A stretch of DNA of 64,000 nucleotides from Ancylobacter radicis (GCF_018449475.1 NZ_JAHCQH010000021.1:11772-75771); one strand, 5' to 3'; shown: positions 8,521 through 17,262, counted from the stretch's first letter. Notes: generated by a model from the letters alone, not told the origin. Numbers and translations are program-made.

Positions 8521-8646
8521 ATGCCGCGTCGTGATGCAGCCCGGGCCGATGTGTTCGATTACATCGCGCACGTCTACAGCACGGGTCGCAGGCACTCGGC
8601 CATCGGCTGCATCAGCCCGATCGAATTCGAGGAGAAGGCTGGATGA
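8521..8646 (+). pseudogene. C-terminal scrap of an IS3-family transposase
   Basis: The 41 codons from 8521 read RADVFDYIAHVYSTGRRHSA and then IGCISPIEFEEKAG before TGA. This matches the last part of IS3/IS150-type orfB proteins (FDYIE.FYN..RRHS..GY.SP.EFE). Nothing upstream continues the integrase core, so only the 3' end remains. It marks an old insertion or deletion between the sigma cluster and the sugar operon. Confidence 0.75.
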
Positions 8647-8909
8647 GGGATGAGGGATGAGGGGCAACGTCCGAACCGTCATGCCCATGAGGCCGACGAT
8701 GCGCCTGCCGGCAGGGCTTCCACGCCAGCGTCACTTTGGGCGCGGTCTCCGATGGCGCGGGTCGACGGGCCGGATATAGCGGCACGCAGGCCGGTATCGG
8801 CGAGCAAGGCCCGCAGGGCCTGATCGGCGGAAGCTGCCGCCCCTACGGCGCTGCTCCCGTGGGAGCAGCGCCGCCATGGCAATGTCGGTCGGCCGGAGGC
8901 TCGGCCGCC
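8647..8909. other. Gene-free stretch downstream of the sugar operon
   Basis: No convincing coding frame. It starts with three near-tandem copies of a GATGAGG unit (8643-8662) following the transposase scrap and contains a 12-base perfect palindrome described separately. The rest shows nothing recognisable. Confidence 0.4.
8847..8872 (-). terminator. Perfect 12-bp hairpin downstream of the sugar-binding-protein gene
   Basis: GGCGCTGCTCCC (8847-8858) and GGGAGCAGCGCC (8861-8872) are exact inverted repeats around a GT centre. The hairpin lies 37 bases past the stop of the binding-protein gene, the last gene of the leftward sugar operon. It has no U run, so it may terminate inefficiently or protect the mRNA 3' end. 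Confidence 0.5.
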
Positions 8910-9869
8910 TCAGAACGGGCTGTTGGGGAAGTAGAACGCGGCGGCGTTCTCCGGGGTGATCAGCGTCGAGCCGATGATGAAGCGGCCATAGACCGGCGTG
9001 TCGGAGACGAAGCGCAGCGCGGTGACTTCCAGCGCGGTGGAAATCTGCGCCGGCGGGTAGGAGACGTCGACCGGGACCTGCGGGTCCTTGTCCATCACCC
9101 GCTTGATGATTTCCTTCATGCCGGCGCCGCCGACGATCCACATTTCCTTCTGGCGGCCCGACTGCGCGATGGCCTCCATCACGCCGATCGCCATGTCGTC
9201 ATCCGCCGCCCAGACGGCATCGATCTTCTTGTGCTTGGACAGGTAGTCCTGCATCACGGAAAACGCCTTGTCGCGGTTCCAGTTGCCGTGCTGCATGTCG
9301 AGGATCTCGATCCCCGAGCCCTCGATCGCCTTCTGGAAGGCGTCGACGCGCTCATTGTCGAGCGTGGTCGGGATGCCGCGCAGCACCACGATCTTGGCCC
9401 CGGGCTTGAGGTTGGCGCGGAAATACTCGCCCGAGACCCGGCCGAAGGCGGTGTTGTCGCCGGCGACATAGAGGTCCTCGATGCCGGGCTGCGACAGGCC
9501 GCGATCGACCACCGTCACCCATTTGCCGGCGTCCTTCACCGCCTTGACCGGGCTGGTCAGCGGCTCGGATTCGAACGGCAGGACGACCAGCGCGTCGATA
9601 TTGCGGGTCGCCACCATGTCCTCGATGTCGTTGACCTGCTTACCGACATTGCCGGCGGTGGCGAGCACGAAATCGAGTTGCGGGTAGGTGGCCTTCAGCC
9701 GCTTGATGGTTTCCTGCGCGTGCCAGTTCAGCCCGCCCATGAAGCCATGCGTGGCCGAAGGAATCGAGACGCCGATCACCGCCTTCTTGCCCTGCGCGGA
9801 GGCCGGCACGGCGAGGCCGGTCGCGAGCGCCGCCGCGGCGGATGTGGCCAGGAATGTCCTGCGTTCCAT
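8910..9869 (-). CDS. Sugar ABC transporter, periplasmic binding protein (RbsB/XylF-like)
   Basis: A 319-residue periplasmic binding protein of the ribose/galactose cluster B type. It opens with MERRTFLATSAAAALATGL, a twin-arginine-like or Sec signal ending near ASAQ. The mature part follows with AVIGVSIPSATHGFMGGL and the later motifs DALVVLPFES and AVWAADDDMAIGVMEAIAQS. ATG 9869 is preferred over an in-frame start at 9989 because GGGAGGAAG precedes it and the longer form would run into the permease gene. It is the last gene of the operon with permease 9895-10893, ATPase 10886-12385, a GFO/IDH/MOCA dehydrogenase and a TIM-barrel isomerase. The transported sugar cannot be told from sequence; a sugar alcohol or inositol-like substrate would suit the enzymes. 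Confidence 0.92.
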   Translation of the reverse strand: MERRTFLATSAAAALATGLAVPASAQGKKAVIGVSIPSATHGFMGGLNWHAQETIKRLKATYPQLDFVLATAGNVGKQVNDIEDMVATRNIDALVVLPFESEPLTSPVKAVKDAGKWVTVVDRGLSQPGIEDLYVAGDNTAFGRVSGEYFRANLKPGAKIVVLRGIPTTLDNERVDAFQKAIEGSGIEILDMQHGNWNRDKAFSVMQDYLSKHKKIDAVWAADDDMAIGVMEAIAQSGRQKEMWIVGGAGMKEIIKRVMDKDPQVPVDVSYPPAQISTALEVTALRFVSDTPVYGRFIIGSTLITPENAAAFYFPNSPF

Positions 9870-9894
9870 GTTGCTTCCTCCCATTGCTCCGCTC

Positions 9895-10893
9895 TCAGGC
9901 GGATGATTTTCCACGCTGCAGAACCACAGCGAGAACGATGATGACGCCCTGGATCGTGCCGTTGAGATAGGGGGACACGAGGTCGGCAAGGATCAGGATG
10001 TTGTCGATCAGGCTGAGGATCAGCACACCGACCACGGTGCCCCAGACGCGGCCATAGCCGCCCTTCAGCGCGGTGCCGCCGATGATGACGGCGGCGATCG
10101 CCTCCAGCTCCCACAGCGTGCCGGTGGAGCCCGAGGCCGAGCCGAGGCGCGGCACGTACATGATGGTGGCAAGGCCGACGAGCAGGCCGAGCAGCACATA
10201 GGTCATCAGCCGGACGCCATCGACGCCCACCGCCGAATAGCGCGCCACCTTGTCGTTGGAGCCGATGGCCTCGCAGTAACGCCCGAAGCGGGTATGGCGC
10301 ATGGCGATCTGGCCGGCGATGGCCACCACGGCGAACACCAGGATCGGCCAGGCGATGCCGAACAGGCCGGAATAATATACCGGCCGGTAGAGCTGGCGCA
10401 CCGCGAAGTCGAGGCTGATCGTGCCGCCATCGGCCAGCCAGGTGATGAGCGAGCGGAAAATGCCCATCGTGCCCAGCGTCACGATGAAGGGCTCGATCCG
10501 CGCCTGGGTCACCAGCAGGCCGTTCGCCAGCCCGGCGAGCAGGCCGACGACCAGGGCGACGGCCATGCCGGCGAGGATCAGCGGCACGCCGACTCCCATG
10601 GCGGGCAGCAGCGCGTTCATGGCGAGGATCATCACGCCGGCGACGAATGCCGCCATCGAGCCGACCGACAGGTCGAGCCCGCCGGAGGTGATCACAAAGG
10701 TCATGCCGACCGCGATCATGCCGATGAAGGCGGAGCGCGCCAGCACGTTGGTGATATTGCCCTGCGACAGGAAATTGTCGTTCAGGAAGGCGCCAAGCAC
10801 GACCAGCAGGATCAACGCCAGCAGCGGACCGAGCGCGGAGAGGCCGGGCAACTGCGCGGTGCGGGCGGGCTTCTGGACGGCAGCATCAGACAT
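9895..10893 (-). CDS. Sugar ABC transporter permease (RbsC-like)
   Basis: A 332-residue inner-membrane permease of the ribose/xylose branch with about ten hydrophobic segments. The family-typical core TSGGLDLSVGSMAAFVAGVM lies near residues 70-90, and NVLARSAFIGMIAVGMTFVI precedes it. The C-terminal GTALKGGYGRVWGTVVGVLI is also diagnostic. Its start overlaps the end of the ATPase gene by eight bases. It works with the ATPase at 10886-12385 and the binding protein at 8910-9869. Confidence 0.93.
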   Translation of the reverse strand: MSDAAVQKPARTAQLPGLSALGPLLALILLVVLGAFLNDNFLSQGNITNVLARSAFIGMIAVGMTFVITSGGLDLSVGSMAAFVAGVMILAMNALLPAMGVGVPLILAGMAVALVVGLLAGLANGLLVTQARIEPFIVTLGTMGIFRSLITWLADGGTISLDFAVRQLYRPVYYSGLFGIAWPILVFAVVAIAGQIAMRHTRFGRYCEAIGSNDKVARYSAVGVDGVRLMTYVLLGLLVGLATIMYVPRLGSASGSTGTLWELEAIAAVIIGGTALKGGYGRVWGTVVGVLILSLIDNILILADLVSPYLNGTIQGVIIVLAVVLQRGKSSA

Positions 10894-12385
10894 AAGCGGG
10901 TTCCTCAGCCGTGCCCATCACCAGCCGGACGACGGCCTTTTCGCAGATGCGCTCGCCGTCAAGTTCGCCGGCGACCCGGCCCTGCCGCATCACCAGCACG
11001 CGGTCGGACAGGCCGAGGATTTCCGGCATGTCGGACGAGATGACGATGACGCTGCGGCCCTCGGCCGCCAGCGCATCGATGAAGGCGTAGATCTGGCTCT
11101 TGGTGCCGACATCGATGCCGCGTGTCGGCTCGTCGATGATCACCACCTCGGGGCTGGACAGCATGGTCTTGGCCAGCAGCAGCTTCTGCTGGTTGCCACC
11201 GGACAGGTTGCCAACCGCCATGTCGCGGCGCGGCGCGCGTATGTCGAAATCGCGGATCGCCTCCGTCAGCGCGGTCTCTTCCCGCGCGGCGGAGATGAAG
11301 GGCGAGCCGAAGCGCGGCAGGGTGGAGAGCGTCAGGTTCTCGCGCAGCGTCTTGTCGAGCAGCAGGCCGTGCTCCTTCCGGTCCTCGGTGAGATAGGCCA
11401 TGCCGTGTGCGGCGGCCTCGCGCACGCTGCGGATATGAACCGAAGCGCCATTGCGAAACACCTGCCCGGCGGCGGGGCGCAGCCCCACCAGCCCCTCGGC
11501 CAGTTCCGTGCGCCCCGAGCCGACAAGACCGGAAATGCCCAGCACCTCGCCCCGGCGCAGCGTGAAGGAGATGTCCTGAACCAGCGGGGGCACGGAGAAG
11601 CCGCGCACGTCCAGCGCGATCTCGCCCATCGGATGGCGGCGGGCGGGGTAGATGTCCTGAAGGTCGCGCCCGACCATGGCGGTCGCCATACCGTCCTCGG
11701 TCAGCTCGCCGCGCAAGGCCCGGCGCACCACGGCCCCGTCGCGCAGCACGGTGAGACGGTCGGCAAGACGGGTGACCTCTTCCAGCCGGTGCGAGGTGTA
11801 GAGGATCGCCACCCCTTGCGCGCGCAGACGGTCGATCTGGCGGAACAGCACCTCGACCTCCTTATGCGTCAGCACCGCCGAGGGCTCGTCCATGATCAGC
11901 ACGCGCGCCTTGCGCGACAATGCCTTGGCGATCTCCACCATCTGCCGGTCCGAGACGGGCAGGTCGCGGATGCGGGCGTCCGGGCTGATCGTGCTGTCGA
12001 GCTGGTCGAGCAGCGCCTGCGTGCCCGCGCGCATGGCGCGGTGGTCGAGGAACACCCGGCCGAGTTCGCGCCCCAGCCAGACATTCTCGCTGACCTTCAA
12101 ATCGGCGGCCAGGTTGAATTCCTGATGGATCACCACGACGCCCACCGCCTCGGCCTGCGCGCCGCTGGCATAGGGGACGGGCCGGCCTTCAAGGAGGACC
12201 TGCCCCGACGTAGGGGGCAGAAATCCGCCAAGAATCTTCATGATGGTCGACTTGCCGGCGCCGTTCTCGCCGATCAGCGCGTGGACCTCGCCCGGATGCA
12301 GCGCAAAGTCGATGCCGTGCAGAATCTCGATCGGACCGAAGCTCTTGCGCACCTCGCGCAGTTCCAGCATCGGGGCCGCCGCCAT
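10886..12385 (-). CDS. Sugar ABC transporter ATP-binding protein, two ABC domains (RbsA/MglA-like)
   Basis: A 499-residue protein made of two nucleotide-binding domains, as usual for sugar importers of this class. The first has Walker A GENGAGKST and Walker B VLIMDEPSAVLT, with the atypical signature LPVSDRQMVEIAKAL. The second has a degenerate Walker A (GLVGSGRTEL) but a good signature SGGNQQKLLLAK and Walker B VVIIDEPTRGID. The ATG at 12385 shares one base with the TAA of the upstream dehydrogenase (TAATG), so translation is coupled. Confidence 0.94.
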   Translation of the reverse strand: MAAAPMLELREVRKSFGPIEILHGIDFALHPGEVHALIGENGAGKSTIMKILGGFLPPTSGQVLLEGRPVPYASGAQAEAVGVVVIHQEFNLAADLKVSENVWLGRELGRVFLDHRAMRAGTQALLDQLDSTISPDARIRDLPVSDRQMVEIAKALSRKARVLIMDEPSAVLTHKEVEVLFRQIDRLRAQGVAILYTSHRLEEVTRLADRLTVLRDGAVVRRALRGELTEDGMATAMVGRDLQDIYPARRHPMGEIALDVRGFSVPPLVQDISFTLRRGEVLGISGLVGSGRTELAEGLVGLRPAAGQVFRNGASVHIRSVREAAAHGMAYLTEDRKEHGLLLDKTLRENLTLSTLPRFGSPFISAAREETALTEAIRDFDIRAPRRDMAVGNLSGGNQQKLLLAKTMLSSPEVVIIDEPTRGIDVGTKSQIYAFIDALAAEGRSVIVISSDMPEILGLSDRVLVMRQGRVAGELDGERICEKAVVRLVMGTAEEPAYV

Positions 12386-13533
12386 TACAGCGTCACCCAG
12401 GCGGCATTGGCCTGAGAGGACTGCACGCAGGCTTCCACGAAGCGCATCCCCGCCAGCCCATCCGCCAGCGTCGGGTAGGTCGTGCCGAGCGGCGGCGCCT
12501 CGCCCGCCTGATGCGCGCGGATCGCCCGCGCGGCCTCGGCATAAAGGTTGGCGAAGGCTTCCAGATAGCCTTCGGGATGGCCCGGCGGAATGCGCGACAT
12601 GCGTGCCGCCTCAGGGCCGGCGCCGGCGCCGTTGCGGGTGATCAGCCGCTTGGGCTCGCCAAACGGGGTGAACCACAGCCGGTTCGGGTCTTCCTGCGCC
12701 CACTCAAGGCCACCCTTCTCGCCATAGACACGCAGGCGCAAACCGTTCTCATTGCCCGGCGCCACCTGGCTGGCCCACAGCATGCCCTTGGCGCCACCGG
12801 CAAAGCGCAGCAGCACATGGGCGTTGTCGTCCAATGCCCGGCCCGGCACGAAGCTGGAGAGGTCGGCGGCCAGCGCCTGTGGCTCCAGCCCCGAGACGAA
12901 ACAGGCAAGGTTATAGGCATGGGTGCCGATATCGCCGGTGGCCCCGCCCGCGCCTGAGCGCGCCGGGTCGGTGCGCCATTCCGCCTGCTTGGAGCCCTTG
13001 GTCTCGGCCGCCTCGGTCAGCCATTCCTGCACATATTCCACCTGCACCAGCCGGATGGTGCCGAGGTCGCCCGCCGCGACCATGGCGCGGGCTTGGCGCA
13101 CCATGGGGTAGCCGGTGTAATTGTGGGTCAGGATGAACAGCGCCCTGGACGCGCGCGCGACCTCGGCCAGCTGGCGCGCCTCGTCCATGGTCGCGGTCAG
13201 CGGCTTGTCGCAGATGACGTGGATGCCGCGCTTGAGGAACTCGATCGCCGGGCCGGCATGCCGATGGTTCGGCGTGACGATGGCAACCGCTTCAACGCCG
13301 TCCGCGCGCGTTGCCTCCGCTTCCGCCATCGCGGTGAAGTCGTCATAGGAGCGGTCAAGGCCGAGCGCCTGCGCCGAAGCGTGGGCTTTTTCCGGCGTCG
13401 ACGACAGGGCACCGGCAACCAGCTCGAACTGCCCGTCGAGGCGGGCCGCGATGCGATGCACGCCGCCGATGAAGGCGCCCTCGCCGCCACCGACCATGCC
13501 GAGCCGGATCGGGCCGCGGATCGGCGCGCTCAT
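12385..13533 (-). CDS. GFO/IDH/MOCA-family oxidoreductase
   Basis: A 382-residue NAD(P)-dependent dehydrogenase. The Rossmann start is IRLGMVGGGEGAFIGGVHR, followed by the EKP-type motif in GIHVICDKPLTATMDEA (the Lys is catalytic in the family) and GGATGDIGTHAYNLACFVSG with the conserved GxxxDxGxH pattern. Such enzymes oxidise sugars or inositols at a secondary hydroxyl. I take ATG 13533 because it overlaps the previous stop by four bases (ATGA); a longer frame upstream would sit inside the isomerase gene. Together with the isomerase and ABC transporter it forms a sugar or polyol uptake and oxidation operon. Confidence 0.92.
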   Translation of the reverse strand: MSAPIRGPIRLGMVGGGEGAFIGGVHRIAARLDGQFELVAGALSSTPEKAHASAQALGLDRSYDDFTAMAEAEATRADGVEAVAIVTPNHRHAGPAIEFLKRGIHVICDKPLTATMDEARQLAEVARASRALFILTHNYTGYPMVRQARAMVAAGDLGTIRLVQVEYVQEWLTEAAETKGSKQAEWRTDPARSGAGGATGDIGTHAYNLACFVSGLEPQALAADLSSFVPGRALDDNAHVLLRFAGGAKGMLWASQVAPGNENGLRLRVYGEKGGLEWAQEDPNRLWFTPFGEPKRLITRNGAGAGPEAARMSRIPPGHPEGYLEAFANLYAEAARAIRAHQAGEAPPLGTTYPTLADGLAGMRFVEACVQSSQANAAWVTL

Positions 13534-14588
13534 CGGTCCAGCCCCAGCAGGCGGCGATTGGCGGCGCGGTCGGTGCCGGAGGCCGCGAAATCGTCGAATG
13601 CCTTTTCGGTGACGCGGATGATGTGGCTTTTCACGAACGCCGCACCCTCGCGCGCCCCGTCCTCGGGATGCTTGAGGCAGCATTCCCACTCGACCACCGC
13701 CCAGCCGTCGAAATCCATCGCCGCCAGCTTGGAGAAGATGGCGCCGAAATCGACCTGCCCGTCGCCGAGGCTGCGGAACCGCCCGGCGCGGTTCAGCCAG
13801 GGCTGGTAGCCGCCATAGACGCCCTTGCGGCCGGTCGGATTGAACTCGGCATCCTTGACGTGGAACATGCCGATGCGTTCGGCATAGATGTCGAGATGGT
13901 CGAGATAGTCGAGCTGCTGCAGCACATAATGCGAGGGGTCGTAGAGCATTTTCGCCCGGGGATGGTGCTCGACCCGATCGAGGAACATCTCGAACGTGTC
14001 GCCGTCGTGCAGGTCCTCGCCGGGATGGATCTCGAAACAGATGTCGACGCCGCAGTCGTCGGCATGGTCGAGGATCGGGCGCCAGCGGCGCGCGAGTTCG
14101 TCAAACGCCTCCTCGATCAAGCCGGCCGGCCGCTGCGGCCAGGGATAGACGAAGGGCCAGGCCAGCGCGCCGGAGAAGCTCACCATGGCGGTGAGGCCGA
14201 GATGCTTGGAGGCGGTGAGCGCCTTCCTGACCTGATCGACCGCCCATTCCTGCCGCACGGCAGGCTTGCCGTGAACGGCCGGCGGCGCGAAAGCGTCGAA
14301 CATCGCGTCATAGGCCGGATGCACCGCGACAAGCTGGCCCTGCAGATGGGTGGACAGCTCGGTGACCGCGACGCCATTGGCCTTGGCCTGCCCCGCCCAA
14401 TCCTCGCACCAGCCGCGCGAACCGGCGGCGGCATCGAGGTCGAGAATGCGGGGATCGTTGGTCGGCACCTGGACGCCGGCATAGCCGCAATCGGCCGCCC
14501 AGCGCGTGATGCTGTCCCAGCCATTGAAAGGCGCATCCGCGCCAATGAACTGAGCCAGGAAGAGTCCTGGCCCCTTGACGGTCCGCAT
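13530..14588 (-). CDS. Sugar phosphate isomerase/epimerase (xylose isomerase-like TIM barrel)
   Basis: A 352-residue AP-endonuclease-2-type TIM barrel. Visible family elements are GYAGVQVPTNDPRILDLD, the metal-ligand strand CGVDICFEIHPGEDLHDGDT, KMLYDPSHYVLQQLDYLDHL, RIGMFHVKDAEFNPTG and the final AVVEWECCL. Glu, Asp and His ligands for a divalent metal are present in these segments. ATG 14588 is chosen because GGGAGGAC lies seven to eight bases upstream; a TTG at 14621 is less likely. First gene of the leftward sugar operon, just after two LacI-type operators. Confidence 0.9.
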   Translation of the reverse strand: MRTVKGPGLFLAQFIGADAPFNGWDSITRWAADCGYAGVQVPTNDPRILDLDAAAGSRGWCEDWAGQAKANGVAVTELSTHLQGQLVAVHPAYDAMFDAFAPPAVHGKPAVRQEWAVDQVRKALTASKHLGLTAMVSFSGALAWPFVYPWPQRPAGLIEEAFDELARRWRPILDHADDCGVDICFEIHPGEDLHDGDTFEMFLDRVEHHPRAKMLYDPSHYVLQQLDYLDHLDIYAERIGMFHVKDAEFNPTGRKGVYGGYQPWLNRAGRFRSLGDGQVDFGAIFSKLAAMDFDGWAVVEWECCLKHPEDGAREGAAFVKSHIIRVTEKAFDDFAASGTDRAANRRLLGLDR

Positions 14589-14632
14589 GGCGTCCTCCCG
14601 GCCGGACTTTTTGCCGACCAACCGTTTGTTTT

Positions 14633-14646
14633 TGTAATCGGTTGCA
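14633..14646. promoter_or_regulatory. LacI-family operator, copy 1
   Basis: TGTAATCGGTTGCA, an imperfect palindrome with the central CG typical of LacI-family sites. It lies 45 bases upstream of the isomerase start. An identical 14-mer lies 32 bases further on, which puts both on the same face of the helix. Confidence 0.75.
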
Positions 14647-14664
14647 GGCAGCCTAACCGGCGGA

Positions 14665-14678
14665 TGTAATCGGTTGCA
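14665..14678. promoter_or_regulatory. LacI-family operator, copy 2
   Basis: Exact repeat of the operator at 14633-14646. On the minus strand it overlaps a possible -35 TTGCAA (14678-14673), with TAGGCT 18 bases downstream as a weak -10 for the sugar operon. Binding by the divergent LacI regulator here would block that promoter and may control the regulator's own gene. Confidence 0.75.
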
Positions 14679-14764
14679 AGAGGATTCGGCAGGCCGTCAT
14701 GCCGGTTCGCCAGGACGCGCCCGGGCGATTGCAATCCGCCCTGCGGCACGGCTAAGGAGAGGCC

Positions 14765-15760
14765 ATGCAGCACCAGAGGCCGAAGATTGGCGATGTGGCG
14801 CGGCTTGCCGGCGTTTCCACCGCCACGGTCAGCCGCGTCTTGTCGAACCCGCAGATCGTCAGCGCGGAAACCCGCCGGCTGGTCGAGGAGGCGATCCGCA
14901 CGACCGGCTATCGGCTCAACCAGGCCGCCCGCAACCTGCGCCACCGGCGCACCGGCAGCGTCGTCGCGCTGGTGCCGGATCTGTCGAACCCGTTCTTCTC
15001 GCAGATCCTGTCCGGCATCGCCTCGGTGCTGGCGCCGGCCGGCTATAATCTTCTGGTGTCCGACACGCGGGCGGAAGGCGGCAACTCGATCCTGCGCTAT
15101 GCCGAGCCAAGCCGGGCCGATGGGCTGATCGTGCTCGACGGATCCCTGCCCTCCGAAGGGCTGTCACCCCGCATGCCGATGGTGCTGGCCTGCGAATGGA
15201 TACCCGGCTTTGACGCGCCACGGGTGAAGATCGACAACCGGCAGGCGGCGATGATGGCCGTGAACCACCTCGCCGATCTCGGCCACCGGCGGATCGCCCA
15301 TGTCGCGGGGCCGCCCGGCAATGTACTGACCCTCGCCCGACTGGCCGGCACCGAACAGGCGCTGGCGGCGCGGGGCCTGCCCCCACCCCAGGTATTTGCC
15401 GGCGATTTCAGCCTCGCCTCGGGCCGCCGCGCCGGCGAGGAATGGCTGGCGCTGGCACCCGCCGAGCGCCCGACTGCGGTGTTTCTGGCCAGCGACGCGA
15501 TGGCCTGCGGTTTCATCGGCGAGGTCCAGCACCATGGGGTGATGGTGCCGCGCGATGTCTCGGTCATGGGGTTCGACGATATCGAGCTCGTATCGCATAT
15601 GACACCCGCGCTCTCCACCATCCGCCAGCCCCGCGAGGCCATCGGCCGCCAGGCGGCACAACGCCTGCTGGACCGGATCGCTGGAGATGACCGGGCGGAC
15701 GACACGGTGCTGCCGGTGGAGCTTGTCCTGCGGGGCAGCACGGGACCGGTTTTCAGATGA
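14765..15760 (+). CDS. LacI-family transcriptional regulator
   Basis: A 331-residue regulator with an N-terminal LacI helix-turn-helix (IGDVARLAGVSTATVSRVLS, about residues 8-27), hinge helix LNQAARNLRHRRTGSVVALV, and a periplasmic-binding-protein-like effector domain (DLSNPFFSQILSGIASVLA ... SVMGFDDIELVSHMTPALST). AAGGAG precedes the ATG by six bases. It is divergent from the sugar ABC operon and faces two identical operators, so it most likely represses that operon until the sugar or its phosphate binds. Confidence 0.94.
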   Translation: MQHQRPKIGDVARLAGVSTATVSRVLSNPQIVSAETRRLVEEAIRTTGYRLNQAARNLRHRRTGSVVALVPDLSNPFFSQILSGIASVLAPAGYNLLVSDTRAEGGNSILRYAEPSRADGLIVLDGSLPSEGLSPRMPMVLACEWIPGFDAPRVKIDNRQAAMMAVNHLADLGHRRIAHVAGPPGNVLTLARLAGTEQALAARGLPPPQVFAGDFSLASGRRAGEEWLALAPAERPTAVFLASDAMACGFIGEVQHHGVMVPRDVSVMGFDDIELVSHMTPALSTIRQPREAIGRQAAQRLLDRIAGDDRADDTVLPVELVLRGSTGPVFR

Positions 15761-15993
15761 CCGGAAGTGGGAATGGGCGACGGCCGATGTTGCTGGCCAT
15801 TCCGAAGGAGCCACATCGGACAGTAACGATGCGCGGTGACCCGGCGGCTCGCGGTCCGGCATGCCAAGGCTCTAAATTATTCTTCTAACGCATTTTCTTC
15901 ACGCGAACCGGAATCCACGCGGCTCGAGAATGCTCCAGCATGTTGACGACGTTTCTCTTGCGCGCCCGCCGCATCGGGATAATAGTTAGCAAC
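15761..15993. other. Intergenic region between lacI-type and arsR-type genes
   Basis: No coding frame with support. A-T-rich patches around 15885-15900 and 15980-15993 could carry the promoter of the following arsR-type gene, but I cannot define -35/-10 elements. Confidence 0.3.
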
Positions 15994-16335
15994 ATGGCTA
16001 AGCATGATCCCAATCTCTCGCGGCTCTTCCACGCTCTGTCCGACCCGACCCGTCGGTCGATCCTGACCCGGCTCGCAGAAGGGCCGGCGCGGGTCACGGA
16101 GCTGTCGGAACCCACCGGCCTGCGCCTGCCCACGGTGATGCGGCACCTGTCGGTGCTGGAGGAAGCGGGACTGATCGCCACCTCCAAGGATGGGCGGGTA
16201 CGCACCTGCGCCATGGTACCCGAGGCCCTGCGACCGGTCCGGACATGGCTCGACGAGCAGCGAGCCCTGTGGGACTCCCGCCTCGACCGGCTGGAGGCCT
16301 TTGCGATGAAGTCGATGAAGGAGCGCACCAAATGA
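15994..16335 (+). CDS. ArsR/SmtB-family HTH regulator
   Basis: A 113-residue winged-helix regulator: LFHALSDPTRRSILTRLAEG, then the recognition region ELSEPTGLRLPTVMRHLSVL and the wing EEAGLIATSKDGRVRTCAM. No cysteine pair for metal sensing is present, as in the ArsR branch that pairs with SRPBCC proteins. I start it at ATG 15994 (MAKHDPNLSR), since the family begins this way; an in-frame ATG at 15940 would add 18 residues. Its stop overlaps the next ATG by four bases, so the two are translationally coupled. Confidence 0.88.
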   Translation: MAKHDPNLSRLFHALSDPTRRSILTRLAEGPARVTELSEPTGLRLPTVMRHLSVLEEAGLIATSKDGRVRTCAMVPEALRPVRTWLDEQRALWDSRLDRLEAFAMKSMKERTK

Positions 16336-17252
16336 CAGCGAATTTCAATCCGGTCCGCACGCCTGCGCGCGACCCTGCGAAGGGCCATTTCGCGACCCTT
16401 ACTTTCGAGCGGGACGTGGCCGCGCCCTTGTCCGTGCTGTGGCAGGCCTGGACCGCCCCCGCCGCGCGGGAGGCATGGGCGGCTCCGACGCCCTCGACCG
16501 TCGTGGAGTTCCTGGAGGCCGACACAAGGGTGAGTGGGCGCGAGGTCTCGCTCTGCAAGGTCGAGGGCCAGCCGGATATCCGCTGCGAGTGCGGCTGGCT
16601 CGAATTGCAGCCGGCGCGGCGCAGCGTGAACTACGAGGTGGTCTCATCCGAGGGCGTGACGCAATCGGCGGCGCTGGTGACGGCCGATTTCTCCGGCATG
16701 GAGGAGCATAGCCGGCTGGTCGTCACGGTGCAGCTTTCCTCGCTGGCCGAGGATATGGAGGCCGGCTACCGGCAGGGCTTCGGCGCGGGACTGGACAATC
16801 TCGCGGGAGTGGCCCGGCGAACCATGGTGCTCCAGCGCCTGATACGGGCGCCGCGAAGCGTCGTCTGGAGCACATGGATGAATCCCGAGACGCTGCCGCA
16901 ATGGTGGGGACCGGACGGATATTCCTGCCGCACCCGGAAGATCGACCTGCGAACGGGCGGCGAATGGGTGTTCGACATGATCGGGCCCGACGGCACGATC
17001 TACCCGAACCACCATCGCTACATCGAGGTCCGTCCCGAGGAGAGGATCGGCTATGCGCTGCTCTGGGGCGAGAACGGGCCGAAGCACGCCGACGCCTGGG
17101 TCTTGCTGGAAGATCAGGACGGGGCGACCAAGGTGACGCTGGGCATGGTGTTCAGCACGGAGGCCGAGTTCCAGAATGCGAAGGGCTTCGGCGCCATCGA
17201 ACTGGGCCTGCAAACGCTGGGCAAACTGGAGCGTTTCGTCACGTCTGGCTGA
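16332..17252 (+). CDS. Tandem AHSA1/SRPBCC-domain protein
   Basis: A 306-residue protein with two copies of the AHSA1 (START-like) fold. The first, residues about 20-160, begins FERDVAAPLSVLWQAWTAP. The second, about 175-305, begins LQRLIRAPRSVVWSTWMNPE with the hallmark LPQWWGPDGYSC and GGEWVFDMIGPDGT. The fold makes a cavity for a hydrophobic ligand or unfolded protein. ArsR-AHSA1 pairs are common, usually with a single domain; the fused two-domain form is less usual. Ligand and role unknown. Starts at ATG 16332 inside the arsR stop. Confidence 0.87.
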   Translation: MTANFNPVRTPARDPAKGHFATLTFERDVAAPLSVLWQAWTAPAAREAWAAPTPSTVVEFLEADTRVSGREVSLCKVEGQPDIRCECGWLELQPARRSVNYEVVSSEGVTQSAALVTADFSGMEEHSRLVVTVQLSSLAEDMEAGYRQGFGAGLDNLAGVARRTMVLQRLIRAPRSVVWSTWMNPETLPQWWGPDGYSCRTRKIDLRTGGEWVFDMIGPDGTIYPNHHRYIEVRPEERIGYALLWGENGPKHADAWVLLEDQDGATKVTLGMVFSTEAEFQNAKGFGAIELGLQTLGKLERFVTSG

Positions 17253-17262
17253 GATGCGGTGA

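Noticed and set aside
8679-8882. 67-codon minus-strand frame
   Set aside because: No ribosome binding site, no family resemblance, and it spans the hairpin downstream of the sugar operon.
10421-12415. Plus-strand open frame of 664 codons
   Set aside because: Antisense to the sugar permease and ATPase genes; no domain, no ribosome binding site.
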